Origin: Lachnospiraceae bacterium UBA7179
GTDB lineage: Bacteria; Bacillota; Clostridia; Lachnospirales; Lachnospiraceae
Length of the DNA: 64,000 nucleotides
NCBI GenBank assembly: GCA_002491195.1
Contig: DKVL01000101.1
Span: 1,868 to 65,867 of the forward strand
Direction: 5' to 3'
Below the pieces are notes generated by a model. That model searched no databases and was not told the DNA's origin. It worked only from the letters and a program-made list of their open reading frames with translations. The first letter of the stretch is position 1; each line of letters begins with the position of its first letter. Shown piece after piece: positions 27,235 to 35,353 of the stretch. The position numbers and the translations under genes are program-made.

Positions 27235-28095
27235 ATGATGGGATTCCTATTTGCGATAATGCACATTTTTTTATCATTTATCACTGTGTCAGGCCTGTAC
27301 CTGATCTCCATTAAACCACGCATTCACGGCCGCCCTGACTATAAGCCGTTTTTTGGTCATATGTACGCCCACCGCGGACTTCACGACATGTCCCCGGCGG
27401 TTTCCAGGCAGAAAGGGAAAGAATACCTTCCTGAAAATTCCTATGCAGCGATCAAGCGGGCCGCCGACCTGGGCTACGGCATTGAATTCGATGTGCATCT
27501 GACAAAAGACGATATTCCCGTTGTCTTTCACGACGATACCCTGAACCGCATGTGTGGTGTCAAAGGCTGCCTGCGGGATTATACTTACGAGGAACTTCAG
27601 CAGTTTAGCCTGCTCGGAACCAACGAGCGCATCCCTGCATTTACTGATATCCTGAAAATGGTCGACGGCAGGGTTCCGCTGATTATAGAATACAAAGTTG
27701 AAAAAAATGCTGACAAGCTGTGCCGGATCTGTGACAGTATCCTTTCTGATTATAAGGGTCTGTATTGTATTGAATCCTTTCATCCGCTGGCTGTGCGCTG
27801 GTACAAGATCCATCGTCCAAATATTGTGCGCGGGCAGCTCTCCGAAGATTTTACAAGACAAAAACTGAACATTCCATACTTTCTGCTGTCGCACCTGATC
27901 GGCAACTGCTATGCATCGCCGGATTTCATTGCATATAATTGCAAACACAAGAACGAACTCTCACGAAATATCTGCCGAAAATTTTACAAAAGCCTGAGTG
28001 TCGCGTGGACCGTCCGCTCACAGGAAGAACTCGACAACGTATCGAGAAGTTTTGATCTGTTTATCTTCGAGGGTTTTGTTCCTGCAAGACAATAA
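27235..28095 (+). CDS. Glycerophosphodiester phosphodiesterase
   Basis: This 286-residue protein has an N-terminal membrane anchor (residues 2-24) and a GDPD TIM-barrel. Metal and catalytic residues are visible in GHMYAHRGLHD, IEFDVHLTKDDIPVVFHDDT and LIIEYKVE. It hydrolyses glycerophosphodiesters to glycerol-3-phosphate and an alcohol, recycling lipid or teichoic-acid head groups at the membrane. Translation probably begins at the ATG at 27235, with AGAGG 10 bp upstream; the next ATG one codon later is possible. It is not in an operon. Confidence 0.9.
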   Translation: MMGFLFAIMHIFLSFITVSGLYLISIKPRIHGRPDYKPFFGHMYAHRGLHDMSPAVSRQKGKEYLPENSYAAIKRAADLGYGIEFDVHLTKDDIPVVFHDDTLNRMCGVKGCLRDYTYEELQQFSLLGTNERIPAFTDILKMVDGRVPLIIEYKVEKNADKLCRICDSILSDYKGLYCIESFHPLAVRWYKIHRPNIVRGQLSEDFTRQKLNIPYFLLSHLIGNCYASPDFIAYNCKHKNELSRNICRKFYKSLSVAWTVRSQEELDNVSRSFDLFIFEGFVPARQ

Positions 28096-28232
28096 CGAAT
28101 TGTAGGAAAATATCTGTATATTTCTTGGAATTGACCTAATATTTTCTGAAAAATTGTCGATACTGTTAATAACAGATTTTATCTGAAATATCTGGAGAGC
28201 GCACAACACGTTCAAATAGTAACATATTTTTG

Positions 28233-28257
28233 AGAACTGTCGCAGGCAGTTCTTTTC
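28233..28257 (+). terminator. Hairpin with short T run before an antitoxin-like gene
   Basis: AGAACTG (28233-28239) and CAGTTCT (28247-28253) are followed by TTTTCC. It lies between the GDPD gene and the small gene at 28282. It could terminate the former or attenuate the latter. Confidence 0.45.
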
Positions 28258-28281
28258 CACAGGAATTAGGAGGATTCCCAT

Positions 28282-28482
28282 ATGAAGGATTTAGTAAGAG
28301 AAACGGATTTCACGACACTAAAGAACAACTTTGACGAAATATGCGACGAAGTCAACAATGGCAGCGAATCGATTGCTCTCTCTTTGAAGAGTGGACGCAA
28401 GGTCTTTATTCTGCCTGAGGAAAACTACAATAGCATTTCCCATATTTTTATGGTAAATACTTCCGAAAATGCTTTGCACTAA
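28282..28482 (+). CDS. Phd/YefM-like antitoxin-type small protein
   Basis: This 66-residue protein reads like the N-terminal dimerisation domain of Phd/YefM antitoxins: an opening DFTTLKNNFDEICDEVN helix, then SIALSLKSGRKVFILPEENY, which matches the family's strand-turn-strand and ILxxxxY pattern. Antitoxins of this family repress their own promoter and neutralise RelE/Doc toxins. No toxin gene follows; a strong terminator lies 6 bp after the stop. It is either an orphan or has another regulatory role. GGAGG is 7 bp before the ATG. Confidence 0.65.
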   Translation: MKDLVRETDFTTLKNNFDEICDEVNNGSESIALSLKSGRKVFILPEENYNSISHIFMVNTSENALH

Positions 28483-28488
28483 AAATTG

Positions 28489-28517
28489 CGAGCAGGGGAA
28501 AACTTTTCCCCTGCTCG
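28489..28517. terminator. Strong hairpin terminator
   Basis: CGAGCAGGGGAAAA and TTTTCCCCTGCTCG form a 14-bp perfect stem with a one-base loop, between two convergent genes. A similar hairpin occurs at 52687-52713. Confidence 0.8.
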
Positions 28518-28524
28518 ATTTCAT

Positions 28525-29184
28525 TCATTTGATTCTTGCTGTAGATACATCTTTTTCCCTGACTAACGTTCTCTTGTAACAGATCGAATACATGATTGCT
28601 GACAGAAAAAGCGCCAGGAGTACATCCAGCATGGAATGCTGTTTGATCAGAACCGTCGAACAGATGATACTTGCACCGAGTGCAAGCATGGAGATCTTAA
28701 TGACGGGATGATCTGCAAAGCATCTGCTTCGCCACACCGCGATCATGATCGCAACGGAATTGTACACATGAATGCTTGGCAGTATATTGGTCGGTGTATC
28801 CGTTGCATACAGATGCCGGATCAGATCGATAAAAATATTATCTCTCTCAAAAACTTTCGGTCGCAGATTGTGTCCGTTTGGAAAGACAGCCGACACAACG
28901 ATAAAGATCGTCATTCCTGCCATCAGAAACGCTACCAGCTTATCGCTCTCTTCTTTATCCCTGATGCACAGAAACACAACTGTAAATGCCACATACGCAA
29001 ACCACAACAGATACGGCACGATAAAAATTTCGCAAAATGGTATGTATTCATCAATACCAAAATTGATCTCATGTACTGCCACATCTCTCCGTTCCAGATA
29101 GAAAAAAGCGATGAGATAAAAGACTGCATATACAGCCATAACAGCCAGTGACTTGTACTGCATAATGAAACCTGATTTTTTCAC
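28525..29184 (-). CDS. PAP2 family phosphatase, membrane-bound
   Basis: This 219-residue protein has about six hydrophobic segments and the PAP2 superfamily motifs: LPSIHVYNS near residue 130 (SGH-like motif) and KQHSMLDVLLALFL near 185 (the conserved SxxxHxxxD). It probably removes phosphate from a lipid phosphate or undecaprenyl diphosphate, or belongs to the inositolphosphotransferase-like group. The start chosen is a GTG (VKKSGFIMQY) with GGAGGGG 6 bp upstream; upstream ATG codons lack sites. It is monocistronic and convergent with the antitoxin-like gene. Confidence 0.85.
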   Translation of the reverse strand: MKKSGFIMQYKSLAVMAVYAVFYLIAFFYLERRDVAVHEINFGIDEYIPFCEIFIVPYLLWFAYVAFTVVFLCIRDKEESDKLVAFLMAGMTIFIVVSAVFPNGHNLRPKVFERDNIFIDLIRHLYATDTPTNILPSIHVYNSVAIMIAVWRSRCFADHPVIKISMLALGASIICSTVLIKQHSMLDVLLALFLSAIMYSICYKRTLVREKDVSTARIK

Positions 29185-29525
29185 AATATTCCCCTCCATT
29201 AAAAACAAACATTTCCTGTTCCTTTCTAAATTCATCATTATAATTTATGCATCTTGTAAAGTCAACTTATAAATACAAATCTTTAAATAATCTTCATAAA
29301 GTCTTAAAAAACAAAAAAATGTGTTTCATAATTCACAATAAATCACTGAAAATTGAAAAAATTTTCTTATATATTTTCCATTAATTGATGTTTGATTATT
29401 TGGCGAATTTCGAGTACACTATGTATTGGAAGCTGTTTCATAAATCAATAACGGTTTTCTGGTAATATTTTATTTGGTTCAGAGATGTATCTTTACAGCT
29501 CTCACATAATACGGAGGATTGATCT
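29185..29525. other. AT-rich divergent intergenic region
   Basis: About 340 bp separates the PAP2 and PHP genes. It is very AT-rich with long A and T runs. Apart from the PHP promoter at 29392-29420, I see no gene or structured element. Confidence 0.5.
29392..29420 (+). promoter_or_regulatory. Promoter of the PHP-domain gene
   Basis: A -35 TTGATT (29392-29397) and -10 TACACT (29415-29420) are spaced by 17 bp. The leader would be about 100 nt. Confidence 0.5.
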
Positions 29526-30302
29526 GTGATGAAATTTGATATGCACTGCCACACAAAGGAAGGTTCTATGGATGGAAAAATTCCTATCTCTGAATATATT
29601 CAGATCTTAAAGTCCAAAGGTTTCCATGGCATGCTTGTGACGGACCATGATTCCTACAATGGTTTTCGCGCCTATCGCGATCACCTGAAAGGAAAACTCG
29701 ATGATTTTGTTGTTCTGAAAGGAATTGAATATGATACGATTGACGCCGGCCATATTCTTGTGATTCTGCCTGAAAAAGTAAAGCTTCTTCTGATGGAATG
29801 CCGCGGTCTCCCTGTCCGGGTTCTTCAGGATATCGTACACAGACATGGCGGCATCCTTGGCCCGGCACATCCCTGCGGAGAGCGCCACTTAAGCATCACC
29901 CGCACGCGCGCTTACAAAAAAAATCCTGACATTATGAAACAGTTTGATTTTCTCGAAGCGTTTAATGCCTGTGAATCACAGGAATCAAACTCGGAAGCGC
30001 GCAGACTTGCATTTCACTACAACCTGCCAATGTTTGGCGGAAGTGACTCGCACCATTCTGACTGTGTGGGAACCGCTTATACGGAGTTAAAGGCTGACAT
30101 TACAACTGAGTCTGACCTGATTCAATATGTCAAAGAAAAAAGAAGCACAAACTATGGCGGTGAGTACTATCAAGGAACAGTAAAAGGTAAGATTGGCATC
30201 TTCAATCATGTTTTGGTAGAAGGTTTCTGGTTTTACAACCGTTTTGCCAGTCTATACCGCCATCATAAACGCAAACTTGCTCTATCACTCTTAAACCATT
30301 AA
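29526..30302 (+). CDS. PHP-domain metallophosphoesterase
   Basis: This 258-residue protein has the PHP (polymerase and histidinol phosphatase) motifs: FDMHCHT at the N-terminus, LVTDHDSYNGF near 38, GPAHPCGE near 116 and GGSDSHHSD near 176. These supply the trinuclear metal site. PHP proteins hydrolyse phosphoesters of nucleotides or sugars; substrate is open. GGAGG lies 8 bp before a GTG at 29526, which is followed at once by ATG; either may be the start. The chain ends in a basic tail. It is monocistronic with a strong terminator. Confidence 0.88.
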   Translation: MMKFDMHCHTKEGSMDGKIPISEYIQILKSKGFHGMLVTDHDSYNGFRAYRDHLKGKLDDFVVLKGIEYDTIDAGHILVILPEKVKLLLMECRGLPVRVLQDIVHRHGGILGPAHPCGERHLSITRTRAYKKNPDIMKQFDFLEAFNACESQESNSEARRLAFHYNLPMFGGSDSHHSDCVGTAYTELKADITTESDLIQYVKEKRSTNYGGEYYQGTVKGKIGIFNHVLVEGFWFYNRFASLYRHHKRKLALSLLNH

Positions 30303-30325
30303 ACTATTGTTTTACAAACATTCAA

Positions 30326-30361
30326 GAGGTGCGTTCCCATCCGAAACGCACCTCTCTTTTT
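30326..30361 (+). terminator. Terminator of the PHP-domain gene
   Basis: GAGGTGCGTT (30326-30335) and AACGCACCTC (30344-30353) form a 10-bp stem followed by TCTTTTT. Confidence 0.88.
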
Positions 30362-30366
30362 CACAG

Positions 30367-30564
30367 TTATATCTCATGTTCAATTTTAAGCCTGTTTGTA
30401 TGCATATCCATCAGCTTGTAGCGATATTCGTCATCTGTGATCACCCGCTCCAAAGTATCCATGTCTCCTTCCTCGAGCAGTGTCTTCAACAGCTCGTTGT
30501 AGCTCTTGATAATATTTCTCTCCAAAAGCTCCATCTCGTTTAATTCCCTGTTCTCCTCTTCCAT
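30367..30564 (-). CDS. Small acidic helical protein downstream of cheD
   Basis: This 65-residue protein is strongly charged and predicted helical throughout (MEEENRELNEMELLERN, then DTLERVITDDEYRYKL). No family was recognised. The start has GGGAGG 7 bp upstream, 14 bp after the cheD stop, so the two are co-transcribed and a chemotaxis-related or regulatory role is possible. Its length and charge resemble small adaptor proteins, but no motif supports a specific function. Confidence 0.65.
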   Translation of the reverse strand: MEEENRELNEMELLERNIIKSYNELLKTLLEEGDMDTLERVITDDEYRYKLMDMHTNRLKIEHEI

Positions 30565-30578
30565 GTTCCAGCCTCCCT

Positions 30579-31097
30579 TCAAATCCTTTTTTCCACTTTA
30601 CCCGGGGTGAGAATCCTGAATGTGCCGTTTCCTGGCTCAAACACAACCGTCCTCGGAAAATGATCTCCCACATCAGCAGCGAGCAACGGTATCTGAAGTT
30701 CTGCAAGCTTTTCCGTCACCGCCTCCAAATTCCTGGCAGAAATATCCCTGCTCTCTGGTATTGTAGCATTTTTAATCATATGAGCTGCGCCTGCAATCTT
30801 TGCCACCAGATGCTCCCGCTCCGCGCCCTGCACCACCAGAGCCCTTATCATCTCATCAAGACCTGTGTCCGCATATTTTGCCGCAACAAACGGTATACTG
30901 CTTTCAGTTGCTTCGCTGTGATGCGGAAGCATAACGTGCAGGAGTCCTCCTACTCCCGTATGCGGATCCCGCACAGCCACACCAACACACGATCCCAGAT
31001 CCTTTGTTATTAGTTTCTTTTCCCCCCTGGCAGTCTTATAATCACCCATATTTACGACGATCATACTCTCCAATTCCGCCACTGTAAACGCCGCCAC
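30579..31097 (-). CDS. cheD: Chemoreceptor glutamine deamidase CheD
   Basis: CheD deamidates specific glutamines of chemoreceptors and, in Bacillus-type systems, partners with CheC. The 172-residue protein has the catalytic Cys in ITKDLGSCVGVAV and His in GLLHVMLPH, then KIAGAAHMI and DISARNLEA, as in the family. The start chosen is a GTG with GGAGG 7 bp upstream; a later ATG (MIVVNMGDYK, 31064), which resembles typical CheD N-termini, is an alternative. It heads a short operon with the small acidic gene. A consensus promoter lies 80 bp upstream. No other che gene is nearby except receptors. Confidence 0.92.
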   Translation of the reverse strand: MAAFTVAELESMIVVNMGDYKTARGEKKLITKDLGSCVGVAVRDPHTGVGGLLHVMLPHHSEATESSIPFVAAKYADTGLDEMIRALVVQGAEREHLVAKIAGAAHMIKNATIPESRDISARNLEAVTEKLAELQIPLLAADVGDHFPRTVVFEPGNGTFRILTPGKVEKRI

Positions 31098-31176
31098 TTT
31101 CACTCCTCCAGTCGAATCGGTGCTCTTTGTACTATTTGACTACATTTTGCAACAACTTGTCCCGTCTAATACATTT

Positions 31177-31204
31177 ATTATACCAAACTTTTCCATAGTT
31201 TCAA
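31177..31204 (-). promoter_or_regulatory. Promoter of cheD
   Basis: On the minus strand, -35 TTGAAA (31199-31204) and a perfect -10 TATAAT (31177-31182) are spaced by 16 bp. Confidence 0.65.
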
Positions 31205-31257
31205 GACTTAGTAAGATATCCTTAATAAGTTTTAGGAGAATTGCAAAATTTCTCAAG

Positions 31258-31286
31258 TTGCGATAGAATAAAAAATGTAGTAATAT
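31258..31286 (+). promoter_or_regulatory. Promoter of the CZB chemoreceptor
   Basis: A -35 TTGCGA (31258-31263) and -10 TAATAT (31281-31286) are spaced by 17 bp. It is divergent from the cheD promoter. Confidence 0.5.
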
Positions 31287-31322
31287 CTAAATTGTAACAT
31301 TCATGAAACAAAGGGGTACATT

Positions 31323-32729
31323 ATGGGAATTTTAACGAAATCAAAAGAAAAGGAATTATTATCTTCAATATCTGAGCTTAAGGATGTGGATTACGGCAAA
31401 ATGTCCGCCGGGCTGGAACAAATATACCGCCGTCTGGTCACAGGGCGCACGCAGTTCGAGGACATCATGTCCAAAATTTTTGATTCTCTGATGCAGATTA
31501 GCTCGCTTGATCTCGCGCTGAGCCATCACGCGGAACTGATTCAGCAAATATCAGACAGTGTCTCCGCAGCGACAGGGCTCATTCACGAAGCATCAAGTGA
31601 GGCTGCTTCGGTATCTTCAACAGTGTCCGGACAACATGAAGATCTAACGAACACAATCATCGCCGTCTCGGAGGCGTCAGGCAACGTCTACCAGAAGATT
31701 GACGAGGGGCAGCAGGAGCTGACTGCGACCAAAAGTCTGTCGGACAGCACGATCACTGCTTCAAAGGCGATGCAGCAGGATATGAACCAACTCTCTGATA
31801 TTATCAATCAGATGAACAACGTAATCGCCGGCATCAATTCAATTTCGTCCCAGACAAATCTACTAGCGCTGAATGCCTCAATCGAGGCTGCAAGAGCAGG
31901 CGAAGCCGGAAAAGGATTCGCGGTTGTCGCTGAAGAAATTCGTCAGCTTGCGGACGAGACGCAGAAGCTGACTGCAAGTATGGGACACTTTGTGACAGAC
32001 ATCCATACTGCATCCGAAAAAAGCGTGAAAAGCGTAGACATGACAATTGAATCACTGCAGACTGTCACACAGAAAATCAGTCATGTCTGGGAATTAAATG
32101 AGGATAACAGAAATAACGTAGAAACAATTACAAACAACATTTCGTCACTTGCAAGTCTCAGCGAGGAGATCAGCAGTTCCATCATCGAATTGGAGTCGCG
32201 TTCTACCGACATCGAAAGCCAGTGCGGCGTACTCCATGAGGACATGGAAAAGCTGCAGGCACATGGCAAAAATATTGACAATATCGCTGCGCCGCTGGTG
32301 ACCATCGAGGCCACTTTGGACGAATCCGCCAAAATCATGGGCACGATGACAAGAGATGCCTTTTACAAGCTGGAAGACAAGAATTTCGCCGAATATATGG
32401 AAAAAGCGATCAACGCACATAAGAACTGGCTCGGAAACCTTGAGCGGATTGTCAGGGAAAAAACAATCCTGCCACTGCAGATCAATGACAGGAAGTGTGG
32501 ATTTGGTCACTTTTACTATGCGATGAATCCGACCAACCCGGAAATAATGAAACTGTGGAAAGAGCTGGGCGAAAAACATAAAAAATTCCATTCTTATGGG
32601 AAGCAGGCACTCGACGCCTTGTTTAACGAGGACTACAGCCAGGCGGAGCACATCTACGAAGAGGCAAGCCAGTATTCCAAGACTCTGATCCAGGAGATAG
32701 AAACTGTCAAGAAAATGCTGGCGCACTAA
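31323..32729 (+). CDS. Soluble chemoreceptor with CZB zinc-binding domain
   Basis: This 468-residue receptor has no transmembrane segment. Residues 60-330 are an MCP signalling coiled coil with tip SSQTNLLALNASIEAARAGE AGKGFAVVAEEIRQLAD (split). The C-terminal 110 residues form a CZB domain: INAHKNWLGN supplies a His, RKCGFGHFYYAM the conserved Cys, and EKHKKFHSYGKQA further His ligands. CZB domains bind zinc and report zinc or hypochlorite-type oxidants. The receptor therefore probably senses a cytoplasmic redox or metal signal. AAGGGG precedes the ATG. Its stop codon overlaps the convergent marR stop by 4 bp. Confidence 0.92.
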   Translation: MGILTKSKEKELLSSISELKDVDYGKMSAGLEQIYRRLVTGRTQFEDIMSKIFDSLMQISSLDLALSHHAELIQQISDSVSAATGLIHEASSEAASVSSTVSGQHEDLTNTIIAVSEASGNVYQKIDEGQQELTATKSLSDSTITASKAMQQDMNQLSDIINQMNNVIAGINSISSQTNLLALNASIEAARAGEAGKGFAVVAEEIRQLADETQKLTASMGHFVTDIHTASEKSVKSVDMTIESLQTVTQKISHVWELNEDNRNNVETITNNISSLASLSEEISSSIIELESRSTDIESQCGVLHEDMEKLQAHGKNIDNIAAPLVTIEATLDESAKIMGTMTRDAFYKLEDKNFAEYMEKAINAHKNWLGNLERIVREKTILPLQINDRKCGFGHFYYAMNPTNPEIMKLWKELGEKHKKFHSYGKQALDALFNEDYSQAEHIYEEASQYSKTLIQEIETVKKMLAH

Positions 32730-33184
32730 TGTTTCTCCCCATACTGCTTAAAAAATTCATTTAGATTCATGAGGCATTTTATCATCACTTTCATCTCATC
32801 CTCGTCAAGCCCTTTCACGATTGACTTGATCATGTTCTGGTGGAACCCACGGTGATGGTAAAATGCCCTTTTTCCTTTTGATGTGAGCACCACCAGCACG
32901 ACGCGCTTGTCTGTCGTGCTCCGCTCCCGAACGATATATCCTTTGTCTTCGAGACTGTTCATGTTAGTGGTGAGCGTGCCCATGGTGACATCAAGGCGCT
33001 TTGCAATATCAGACATTCTACGTGGCTCCTCAATACCAATCGCTTCTATAATGTGCATGTCATTGTTTGTGATATCCTTAAATTCCTCGGTGATCACCGC
33101 TTTCTCCTCGATATTCATAACATCATTAAAAAGTTTTACCAGCGTTTCATTCAGTGCCCTTCTTGTCGCTTTTTCCATAGTCAT
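32726..33184 (-). CDS. MarR family regulator, FabT-like
   Basis: This 152-residue winged-helix protein has the DNA-binding segment RMSDIAKRLDVTMGTLTTNM and the wing GYIVRERSTTDKRVVLVVLT. Its position at the end of a fatty-acid synthesis cluster, and three TTTGA-N3-TCAAA palindromes in the promoter of the first gene acpP, suit a FabT-type repressor that senses acyl-ACP. In streptococci fabT is at the front of the operon; here it is last in transcription order. The leader between fabH and this gene holds a two-hairpin repeat. The ribosome site is GGAGGTGGG. The regulator-operator link is inferred from motif similarity. Confidence 0.85.
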   Translation of the reverse strand: MTMEKATRRALNETLVKLFNDVMNIEEKAVITEEFKDITNNDMHIIEAIGIEEPRRMSDIAKRLDVTMGTLTTNMNSLEDKGYIVRERSTTDKRVVLVVLTSKGKRAFYHHRGFHQNMIKSIVKGLDEDEMKVMIKCLMNLNEFFKQYGEKH

Positions 33185-33222
33185 ATTCCCACCTCCTGCT
33201 TCTCTCCATACTCAACACCCCC

Positions 33223-33311
33223 GGAAGAACGCGCCCTTCGCGTTCTTCCCGCATGAAGTTTTAGAAGTTCTAAGGCTGCGTACTTTGCAGCCTTAGAACT
33301 TCTCTTCATGC
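33223..33311. repeat. Two-hairpin structured repeat between fabH and marR
   Basis: GGAAGAACGCG/CGCGTTCTTCC (33223-33249) is followed by a long stem with outer GCATGAAG/CTTCATGC and inner AGAAGTTCTAAGGCTGC/GCAGCCTTAGAACTTCT around loop GTACTTT (33251-33311). The element at 12438-12527 has the same plan with compensating stem changes and loop GCGTACTTTGG. Confidence 0.8.
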
Positions 33312-33314
33312 TTG

Positions 33315-34310
33315 CTACCACACCAGTACACTGGCCCCATAGGTCAGTCCCGCTCCAAACCCTGACAGCACCAGTCTGTCTCCTTCCTTGATCCTGCCGG
33401 CCCTGTTGCACTCGTCGAGCAGTACCGGTATCGTGGCAGAAGACATATTTCCAACCTGATGGATATTCATTGGAAATTTTGCGATATCTGCTTTCAGTCG
33501 CTTTGCAACAGACTCTATGATACGCACATTTGCCTGGTGCAGGATGAACCAGTCCACATCATTCACTATCATCCCCGCTTTGCCGAGCGTCTCCTGGATA
33601 CATGCAGGAACCTGCTTTGTGGCAAACTTATAGACTTCCTGTCCATCCATACGGACGTATGGATTTTCCGTTGGCTGCTTGGGCATAAATGCATTATTGA
33701 CCGCACGCTCCTCACAGGAAAGCACCATTCCCTTTGCGCCGTCTGAACCCTGCAGCATACATTCGATCCCCGCTTTCCGGCCATTATCCCGAACGATGTC
33801 CTCAGCGGACGCCTCCACAAATGCCGCTCCTGCGCCATCGCCAAACAGAATACACGTTCCCCTATCCTTCCAGTCCACAAGTTTTGACAGCACTTCACTT
33901 CCCACGATCAGGGCATTTTGGTAAATTCCGCTATGCAGATATGCATATACGGTATCCAGCGCAAATAAAAAACCAGAACACGCAGCATTCAGGTCAAACG
34001 CAGCTGCCCTCGACGCCCCGATCAGATCCTGCACCTGGCACGCACAGCACGGCAACAAAAACTCGGGAGAACAGGTTGCCACCACGATCAGGTCCACCTC
34101 TTCCGCGTTCTTTCCCGCCAGCTCCAGAGCCTTTTTGCACGCTTCTGCCGCCAATGACGATACTGTCTCCCCGCCAGAAACCCTGCGCTCTGCAATCCCC
34201 GTTCGCTTCTGAATCCACTCGTCAGACGTCTCGACAAGTTTCTCCAAGTCAAAATTGGTCACTTTTTTTTCCGGCAGTGCACTTCCTGTGCCGGTTACCC
34301 TTATTGTCAT
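33315..34310 (-). CDS. fabH: 3-oxoacyl-ACP synthase III
   Basis: FabH starts fatty-acid chains by condensing acetyl-CoA (or a branched acyl-CoA) with malonyl-ACP. The 331-residue thiolase-fold protein shows all three catalytic residues: Cys in DLNAACSGF near 112, His in ILHQANVRI near 256 and Asn in GNMSSATIP near 286. Length is standard. Its ATG overlaps the stop of the upstream NPD-type gene in an ATGA arrangement, so it is translationally coupled. It is the last biosynthetic gene before the MarR regulator. Confidence 0.96.
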   Translation of the reverse strand: MTIRVTGTGSALPEKKVTNFDLEKLVETSDEWIQKRTGIAERRVSGGETVSSLAAEACKKALELAGKNAEEVDLIVVATCSPEFLLPCCACQVQDLIGASRAAAFDLNAACSGFLFALDTVYAYLHSGIYQNALIVGSEVLSKLVDWKDRGTCILFGDGAGAAFVEASAEDIVRDNGRKAGIECMLQGSDGAKGMVLSCEERAVNNAFMPKQPTENPYVRMDGQEVYKFATKQVPACIQETLGKAGMIVNDVDWFILHQANVRIIESVAKRLKADIAKFPMNIHQVGNMSSATIPVLLDECNRAGRIKEGDRLVLSGFGAGLTYGASVLVW

Positions 34311-35341
34311 TTAGAAAATTCCTCCATTATATCGGCTACGGTTTCTATCCTGTCAGCCCTGCTGGCATTGCTTCCGCAGAAGATCAGCCCCTCGTCGAGA
34401 TTTCCCTGCACCGCATTGATGAGTGCCTCAGTAATGCAGTAGGGCGCAGTATCCGGCTTGCAGGTAGTGATACACTGTCTGCAGCCTCTCATAAAACGCT
34501 CACCCGCATTTACCTTGTCAAGAAATGCGTTGTGTATCGCACGCCCCGGCATTCCCACCGGACTCTTGACGATGACGATGTCTTCCTCCTTTGCATTGAT
34601 ATATGCCTGCTTGTATGCATCAGAGGCATCACACTCCCTGGTTGTCACAAAGCGCGTTGCCATCTGCACGCCCTTTGCCCCCATCGCAAGGTAATGTTCC
34701 ATATCACTCCGCTCATAAACGCCACCCGCCACCACGACCGGCGTTTCCAACGCATCCGCAAGCTCTATGATGGATCGCACCTCGTCGTCGTAATTTTTTT
34801 CATGTGTCACTGTATACGCGTCGACATCTTCCCTGGAAAATCCCAGATGTCCGCCAGCCAGCGGTCCCTCCACCACGACGAGATCCGGCTTTCTGTCATA
34901 CTTCTTTTTCCAGTGTTTTGCTATGACCTGCAGCGCCTTTCTGCTCGAGACAATCGGTGCGATCCTGACTTCGCCTGCGATCTCAGGCAGTTTCATAGGG
35001 AGTCCCGCGCCGGATATGATCAGGTCAACGCCCGCTTCCACTGCCGCTTTGACATAGTCCTCATACTGTCTTGTCACGACCATGATATTGACACCGACAA
35101 TACCGCCGTCTGCGATCTTGCGCGCCTTTTTGATCTCCTCGCCGACTGCTTTTAGGTTGCACTCGATCGGATGCCTGCCAAAATCAGGATCACGATAACC
35201 GATCTGGGCGGTTGAGATCACTCCCACACCGCCCGCCGCCGCTACTGCTCCCGCAAGACCTGACAGACTCACACCGACCCCCATTCCCCCCTGTATCACA
35301 GGAATGCGCGCACTAAGATCGCCTATCCTTAACTCATTCAT
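34307..35341 (-). CDS. Nitronate monooxygenase / FabK-like flavoprotein
   Basis: This 344-residue TIM-barrel FMN protein belongs to the 2-nitropropane dioxygenase family, which also contains enoyl-ACP reductase FabK. It has IPVIQGGMGVGVSLSGLAG at the N-terminus, VVEGPLAGGHLGF (phosphate loop) and PVVVAGGVYERSDM. Compared with the true FabK at 40822 it has a longer C-terminus with a CRQCITTC cysteine cluster and a YCITEALINA segment. Related genes sit in fatty-acid clusters of many Lachnospiraceae, but the reaction of this form is not established. It overlaps fabH by 4 bp and follows accDA by 12 bp. Confidence 0.85.
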   Translation of the reverse strand: MNELRIGDLSARIPVIQGGMGVGVSLSGLAGAVAAAGGVGVISTAQIGYRDPDFGRHPIECNLKAVGEEIKKARKIADGGIVGVNIMVVTRQYEDYVKAAVEAGVDLIISGAGLPMKLPEIAGEVRIAPIVSSRKALQVIAKHWKKKYDRKPDLVVVEGPLAGGHLGFSREDVDAYTVTHEKNYDDEVRSIIELADALETPVVVAGGVYERSDMEHYLAMGAKGVQMATRFVTTRECDASDAYKQAYINAKEEDIVIVKSPVGMPGRAIHNAFLDKVNAGERFMRGCRQCITTCKPDTAPYCITEALINAVQGNLDEGLIFCGSNASRADRIETVADIMEEFSK

Positions 35342-35353
35342 TTCCTTTATCCT

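Noticed and set aside
33734..35155. Long plus-strand open frame opposite fabH and the NPD gene
   Set aside because: No ribosome site or domain; the opposite strand encodes well-known enzymes with all catalytic motifs.
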